From NCBI RefSeq assembly GCF_019042245.1, contig NZ_JAHQCX010000010.1, positions 1-64,000 on the forward strand: DNA of 64,000 nucleotides, given 5' to 3'. Below the pieces are notes generated by a model that was given only the letters and a program-made list of their open reading frames with translations, was not told the DNA's origin and made no database searches. Both the position numbers and the translations under genes were made by a program. This document shows positions 61,034 to 64,000 of the stretch, piece by piece. Each line of letters starts with the position of its first letter. Within the stretch, counting starts at the first letter, position 1. This stretch comes from Diplocloster modestus (GTDB taxonomy: Bacteria > Bacillota > Clostridia > Lachnospirales > Lachnospiraceae).

Positions 61034-61852
61034 TTATAGCTGTTCCTCTTTTTGGCGTTTTTTCTTTCTTATGTAATGAACGGCCAGATAAATAATCTCT
61101 GCCAGTACAGCGGCACCGCCAACCGCACATACGATGATCCAGACCAGTTGATTCTGTTGGGAACCGGCAGCTTTTACATCGTCAGAGGTTTTCTCTTCCG
61201 GTTTCAGAAGCTGTGGATTCCCATCTTTTTCGTCACCGGACGTGTCGGGCGTCACCGCAGGTTCCGTACTCGCGGGGGGAGCTGTGGTGGGACTGGGCGT
61301 CACTGCCGCCTGCTCTCCTGTACCGGAAGCCGATTCCTGGTGTGTACCTGCCGCATTTTGCGTCCCCTTTGTTACCGTAGATCCTCCGTATATCACGTTT
61401 GGTTCCGCCGTCTCGACCACCGTCTCATAGACATAAGTCACATCTCCATCTGTGTTATCATTCGACGTCTGCCGCACCGTAAACCCGATTAATCCGGAAT
61501 CCAGAGGGTGTCCGTAGGCGTCCGCCAGGCCCTGTATCGTAAATCCATAGCTCTCGCCTTCCTGAAATCCCGACAGCGACATGCTCATAGATTTTCCATC
61601 TCCCGACAGCTGTGTATCCACATGCTCTCCTCCGTGAGCCGGAGAAAATGTTACGGAAGCATCGCCAAAAACCGGCTCCGAAAATACCACGGTAACCGTG
61701 TCCTGCGCTCCGATCACATCGCCGGATCCCGGATTCGTGCTGGCAATGCAGGGCGGCTGTCCTTCATCCGCCAAAACACTTTTGCACGGCAGGACTACCA
61801 GCAGCCATGTACATATCCCAAAAAGTATCGCTTTACTTCTATGTATTTTCAT
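61034..61852 (-). CDS. Ig-like surface protein with C-terminal membrane anchor
   Basis: A 272-residue protein from ATG 61852 (GGGAGGGTACG upstream). A signal peptide (AILFGICTWLLVVLPCKSVL, then ADEG) is followed by a bacterial Ig-like domain of the Big_5 kind (STNPGSGDVIGAQDTVTVVF, to GLADAYGHPLDSGLIGFTV), a Thr/Pro/Ser/Glu-rich stalk, a membrane helix (LVWIIVCAVGGAAVLAEIIY) and a basic tail (IRKKKRQKE). It is convergent with the regulator gene, with stop codons adjacent. No sortase motif was seen. It is probably part of the surface locus. Confidence 0.82.
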   Translation of the reverse strand: MKIHRSKAILFGICTWLLVVLPCKSVLADEGQPPCIASTNPGSGDVIGAQDTVTVVFSEPVFGDASVTFSPAHGGEHVDTQLSGDGKSMSMSLSGFQEGESYGFTIQGLADAYGHPLDSGLIGFTVRQTSNDNTDGDVTYVYETVVETAEPNVIYGGSTVTKGTQNAAGTHQESASGTGEQAAVTPSPTTAPPASTEPAVTPDTSGDEKDGNPQLLKPEEKTSDDVKAAGSQQNQLVWIIVCAVGGAAVLAEIIYLAVHYIRKKKRQKEEQL

Positions 61853-61967
61853 CGTACCCTCCCGTCTGCGAACCTGCAAACTAAAAATGTCATACTAATT
61901 TTATTATATTATATAATTTTTTGTTTTCATTTGTCTATCAGTTTATAAAAAGAACGGACAGAGGAAA

Positions 61968-61995
61968 GGACAGCCTCCGTCTCCGGAGTCTGTCC
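61968..61995 (-). terminator. Intrinsic terminator of the 62043-63653 gene
   Basis: On the minus strand GGACAGACTCCGGAGACGGA and its partner form an imperfect stem ending in CTGTCC, followed by TTTCC. It lies 48 bases past the stop codon. Confidence 0.65.
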
Positions 61996-62042
61996 CTCGC
62001 ATCTACCCGCTCCCAGCTTTAGGAAAGGTCAAACCCTGCCTG

Positions 62043-63653
62043 TTACTCTTTGCTAATACCAAGTACGACATTCGCGCTAGCGCCTGGCGTGTATTCTATC
62101 GTAATACGGTCGCCGACATTATAGCGGATAATATCTAAAAACTCCACCACGGATATGTCAAAGATCTCGTCGGAACCTTCTAACATCAGATAGTAATGGG
62201 AATTTCCCTCGATAACCCCCTGGGCAATCTTTGCTATAACACCTGTCTTACTCTGGGTAGCCGCAGCTGTCGCGTCCGCGGAGATACCGCTTGTATTCAG
62301 AAGCGCGATATACTGCTTCTCACATTGCTGGACCGTATCGCCTATGGCTACCAGCTGGTATTTCTGGACATTTACCATGGCGTATTTTTTGACCAGACCG
62401 GCATCGTCCTTCAATGCGATGAAATAGGTGGGTTCATTGGCTATATTCAAAAGAAGCGGGAATGTAGCCCGGTATCCCAGGTTCTGCACCTGTCCTTCGG
62501 CAGATGACATAGCGGAGACCTCCACCGCGCCCTCTATCTTGTAAAACTTTGTTTCCATCGTTCTCTGGTTCATCAGAACAAAACCGACGTTGGACTGATC
62601 CGCAGTCACACTGGTCACACCTGTGTAGACCCACACATCATCATCCTGGGCAATAAAATTATATCCGTTGGTCGTCTGCAGGCAGTCCTTTTGTCCCAGA
62701 ATACTGTTGAAATAACCATGCTTCAACGTTCCGTAGTAATCGAACAGCTGTACCAGAAGATCCGCCGAGTAAGCCCGATCGATCCAGGACGGCACGTCCT
62801 CGATGGGATAATCCATGGTTTCACCCGTTATCGCATTACAGAGCACAACTCTGCCGATCACCTGTCCGCCGAATAGGCCGATGCTGTATTTTTTCACCGG
62901 ACATACCCAGTAAGGGGTCCCCTCTTCGTCCAGCTCAAAACTGATCTCATCGAAAATATAAGTCGGATAGTTAAAGCGCAGATGCCGGTAGATATTCCGG
63001 TTAAAGTATTCGGAAGGGCTGTACTTGATCCCCTGCTTAAGCTTCACACATTCCGTATCCTGATTGGCCATATCAATCATCATGTAGGCCGGTATTCCCT
63101 CTTTCTGGTTCGTCAGCCATTTGATGGGACTTGCGTACTGAAGCGGGGAGACCCGAACCGGCCGTCCTTTGTAATTAATCTGTGTATACAGGGGGCTCAC
63201 CTCAAACTGAGAGACCATCTCCACCAGGCTTCCCATCTTCCGGTTCCCCAGCAGTGTGGCGGAATCCCGGTCCAGCAGAGGAATCTGGTCAAAGGATACC
63301 TGATCGATATCCTCGGTAAATTCCCCGTCCTTCACCGTCAGCAGCTTCTGATACTTCTTGGCGTTGACAATCGGGGAGGACAAAAGGCTCCCCACCAGAT
63401 ACACAACTACCACCAGCAGAATCGCTCCGATTCCGACTTTGAATATCTTGCTTTTCTTTACGTCTTTAATATTTTCTCCCTTTTTCAGTCTGGATAAAAT
63501 GTAAAATCCGACCAAAACTGCCAGCAGCACGATCAGGAAGGTCCAGAATCCTCCGGCATGGATATTAATCGCAGGCAATGACACATAATAGTAAATAAAA
63601 CCGATAATCAAAAGTGCCAGCACTGCCAGAATCACTTTTGTTGGCTTTTTCAT
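62043..63653 (-). CDS. Membrane protein with large extracytoplasmic domain, unidentified
   Basis: A 536-residue protein with three predicted helices near the N-terminus (VILAVLALLIIGFIYYYV, FWTFLIVLLAVLVGFYIL, VGIGAILLVVVVYLVGSLL) and about 440 residues beyond them. The outer part is beta-rich and contains IPAYMMIDMANQDTECVKL, FNYPTYIFDEISFELDEEG and a C-terminal beta-barrel-like domain (SKTGVIAKIAQGVIEGNSHY). I do not recognise the family; it could be a cell-envelope factor. GGAGGAGC precedes the ATG. It is separated from the Ig-like protein gene by a terminator. Confidence 0.75.
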   Translation of the reverse strand: MKKPTKVILAVLALLIIGFIYYYVSLPAINIHAGGFWTFLIVLLAVLVGFYILSRLKKGENIKDVKKSKIFKVGIGAILLVVVVYLVGSLLSSPIVNAKKYQKLLTVKDGEFTEDIDQVSFDQIPLLDRDSATLLGNRKMGSLVEMVSQFEVSPLYTQINYKGRPVRVSPLQYASPIKWLTNQKEGIPAYMMIDMANQDTECVKLKQGIKYSPSEYFNRNIYRHLRFNYPTYIFDEISFELDEEGTPYWVCPVKKYSIGLFGGQVIGRVVLCNAITGETMDYPIEDVPSWIDRAYSADLLVQLFDYYGTLKHGYFNSILGQKDCLQTTNGYNFIAQDDDVWVYTGVTSVTADQSNVGFVLMNQRTMETKFYKIEGAVEVSAMSSAEGQVQNLGYRATFPLLLNIANEPTYFIALKDDAGLVKKYAMVNVQKYQLVAIGDTVQQCEKQYIALLNTSGISADATAAATQSKTGVIAKIAQGVIEGNSHYYLMLEGSDEIFDISVVEFLDIIRYNVGDRITIEYTPGASANVVLGISKE

Positions 63654-63739
63654 AGTAGCTCCTCCTTTGTTCCCGTCAAAGTTTTAACAGTATACATCAT
63701 AGCAGTTTTATTCGTACAAAACAATGAGTTTATAAAGAT

Positions 63740-64000
63740 TTAATATTCTACCTCAAGCAGGAACAGGCCGTGAGGAGGAGCAGTCTGTCCGGCGGCCGCC
63801 CGGTCACATTTTTCCAGCACGTCCCGCACGGACGCTGCGGATCTCTGTGCGTTCCCAACCTCCAGCAGAGTTCCCACAATAATGCGGACCATATGATGCA
63901 AGAATCCATTCCCGGTAATATAGACAGACATTACCTCCTCCTGCTCTTCGATCCGGATATCATGAATACAGCGCACCGTGGACTTTTTCATCCGTTTATT
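63740..64000 (-). CDS. truA: tRNA pseudouridine synthase A, C-terminal part
   Basis: The reading frame runs off the end of the window, so only the last 87 codons or so are seen. ITGNGFLHHMVRIIVGTLLE and AGQTAPPHGLFLLEVEY are the C-terminal hallmarks of TruA, which modifies U38-40 of the tRNA anticodon arm. The ATG at 63991 is internal and not the start. It ends 87 bases ahead of the start of the 62043-63653 gene in the same direction. Confidence 0.9.
   Translation of the reverse strand, partial: NKRMKKSTVRCIHDIRIEEQEEVMSVYITGNGFLHHMVRIIVGTLLEVGNAQRSAASVRDVLEKCDRAAAGQTAPPHGLFLLEVEY

Overview
The window reads as a chromosomal segment of a low-to-mid GC Gram-positive anaerobe of the Bacillota, most likely a gut Lachnospiraceae (Clostridium cluster XIVa). 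The basis is strong AGGAGG-type ribosome binding sites, a fused SecDF, a YkoFEDC thiamine/HMP ECF transporter under a TPP riboswitch, glycyl radical and B12-dependent dehydratases side by side, rubredoxin/ferredoxin redox proteins, and surface proteins built from SpaA/Cna-B and SdrD-B modules. This placement is inference from gene content. No tRNA, rRNA, CRISPR array, transposase or phage gene was seen.

Layout. 1-120 holds nothing recognisable; 121-560 is a block of palindromic and tandem repeats. 560-7357 (minus) is a decaying peptide-type ABC exporter locus: subtilisin-like protease, a permease broken by a deletion with frameshift, an intact ATPase, a second permease lacking its first extracytoplasmic domain, and the N-terminus of a response regulator joined by deletion to the C-terminal half of another ATPase. 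A short plus-strand coding remnant sits in the middle. 7457-12453 carries DUF6530-like and GIY-YIG genes behind a perfect 15-1-15 palindrome, a MraY-like transferase with a HAD/Nudix protein, a Cys/Gly-rich miniprotein and three small unknown genes. 12454-18968 is a sugar-uptake unit: a LacI-family regulator with paired operators, binding protein, double ATPase, permease, SGNH hydrolase, and an AraC-type gene. 19212-24295 holds SecDF, two small membrane or lipoprotein genes and a MATE exporter.

24493-34048 is one tightly coupled minus-strand operon with a consensus promoter. It encodes a complete adenosylcobalamin diol/glycerol dehydratase (C, D, E), its reactivase (G, H), a PduO-type adenosyltransferase, and then a B12-independent glycyl radical dehydratase with its activase. 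Two mechanistically unrelated enzymes for the same dehydration would therefore be made from one promoter. No shell proteins or aldehyde-processing enzymes lie in the window, although the medium subunit carries an N-terminal helix resembling the PduD compartment-targeting peptide.

34187-36165 is a redox patch: ferredoxin, double rubredoxin and nitroreductase, with two palindromes between. 36200-41742 is a TPP-riboswitch operon (ykoF, E, D, C) followed by a radical SAM protein with unusual cysteine spacing and an unknown protein. leuS follows. 44624-63653 is a cell-surface region: a MucBP-like repeat protein, a 4,283-residue protein with about twenty SpaA-like and five SdrD-B-like modules, a divergent SARP/BTAD-type regulator, an Ig-like surface protein and a membrane protein. 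The two large surface genes share a direct-repeat motif with 11-bp periodicity at the same distance from a putative -10 box, the arrangement expected for a SARP-type regulator. The window ends inside truA. Two families of long palindromic intergenic repeats recur at 121, 8431 and 41757, and at 240 and 46645.
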